This document shows, piece after piece, positions 17,098 through 17,500 of a stretch of 17,500 nucleotides of DNA. The stretch's first letter is position 1. Each line of letters begins with the position of its first letter. The notes beneath the pieces are model-generated. The model was not told the origin of the DNA, ran no database searches, and worked only from the letters and a program-made list of their open reading frames with translations. The translations under genes and the position numbers were made by a program. This DNA comes from Chrysomallon squamiferum. Lineage: Eukaryota; Mollusca; Gastropoda; Neomphalida; Peltospiridae. Location of the stretch: contig CM022669.1 of assembly GCA_012295275.1 (NCBI GenBank), positions 12,551,980 through 12,569,479 of the forward strand. The letters run 5' to 3'.

Positions 17098-17500
17098 GTT
17101 CTTGATGTTGTTTTTGCTGGACGTGTCATTTTTGAGAACCTGTCGAATACTGGAAACAATTTTGTTGATGATTAAAATGTTGGACACGATGAGAATAAAG
17201 GAAGGAACAAATCTGTAGACTCAAAAATCTATCCATCCATTTTCTCGAACACTTCATATTGATCGTGAAAATATTAGCAGTGAACATTACTCACCAACAC
17301 CAACAGCCATATTCATGTGTAAATTGTCCAGCTGGCAGCTCATAAATGCAGCTTACAAGGAATAAAAAACCCCTATACTGCCAAATGTCATAAAATACTA
17401 GTCGTACTAGCCAAACTGGAAGGAAACCGATTCAGAGAGCCAAACTATGAAACACTGCCAGGAATCTTAGAGATAACAATGATGATGTTTGCTTCATCGA
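17098..17500 (-). pseudogene. Degenerate GPCR relic, TM2 to ICL3, running off the window
   Basis: On the minus strand: ICL3 and TM5 at 17098-17240, ECL2 remnants at about 17245-17300, the TM3 region at about 17300-17340, and TM2/ICL1 at about 17400-17500 (gccaaactatgaaacactgccagga corresponds to TM2). Compared with receptor 2, most of TM4 and adjoining sequence is missing near 17290-17310. Stops and indels break the frame throughout. The N-terminal part lies beyond the right edge. It shares substitutions with the fragment at 11573-11650. Confidence 0.8.

Overview
This is a eukaryotic, AT-rich, repeat-laden genomic window. It carries a small tandem array of intronless rhodopsin-class (class A) G-protein-coupled receptor (GPCR) genes, all on the minus strand. 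The simple-repeat content (TATG/TG/AC tracts, long GA tracts, A-rich tetranucleotides) and the style of the receptors suggest a lophotrochozoan, most plausibly a mollusc and perhaps a cephalopod. That assignment is an inference from sequence style, not a match. No bacterial features (operons, Shine-Dalgarno sites, CRISPR, IS elements) and no tRNA or rRNA genes were seen.

Two receptor genes are intact: 7292-8338 (348 aa) and 14191-15231 (346 aa). A third full-length copy, 2435-3476, is a close sister of the 14191-15231 gene but has one extra base in TM4 that breaks the frame. Four further receptor relics exist: a full-length, heavily decayed copy (about 5400-6300), a C-terminal tail fragment (13780-13857), a TM5/ICL3 fragment (11573-11650), and a split or rearranged copy at the right edge (16364-16510 plus 17098-17500, running off the window). 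All receptor copies point the same way, so the locus reads as birth-and-death evolution of one subfamily by tandem duplication.

Layout: 1-232 partial open frame of unknown nature; 233-2034 AT-rich with simple repeats; 2035-2434 GA tract and 3' flank of receptor 1; 2435-3476 receptor 1; 3477-4268 its upstream flank with a TATA-bearing block; 4276-5350 repeats; 5400-6300 receptor relic; 6720-7133 an AT-rich ~64-bp minisatellite; 7292-8338 receptor 2 with a TATA/CCAAT promoter at 8647-8702; 8750-10525 plain intergenic DNA; 10526-12425 two direct copies of a ~0.6 kb repeat flanking an orphan upstream block and receptor fragment; 12426-13416 plain; 13417-14190 GA tract, tail fragment and 3' flank; 14191-15231 receptor 3; 15232-15761 its upstream region; 15941-17500 two copies of another repeat unit interleaved with receptor debris.

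The receptors share unusual class A motifs: ERC for DRY, CTTP for CWxP, NFxxY for NPxxY, and no Trp in TM4. Among the two closest copies, TM and intracellular segments are nearly identical, while the N-terminus and extracellular loops 2 and 3 differ. That pattern fits diversifying ligand recognition. The ligand is unknown; peptide sensing or chemosensing are the reasonable candidates. I do not see a new kind of molecular system here. The most notable signals are the receptor family itself, the recurrent truncation of receptor relics at one ICL3 point next to a TG microsatellite, and the shared upstream module.
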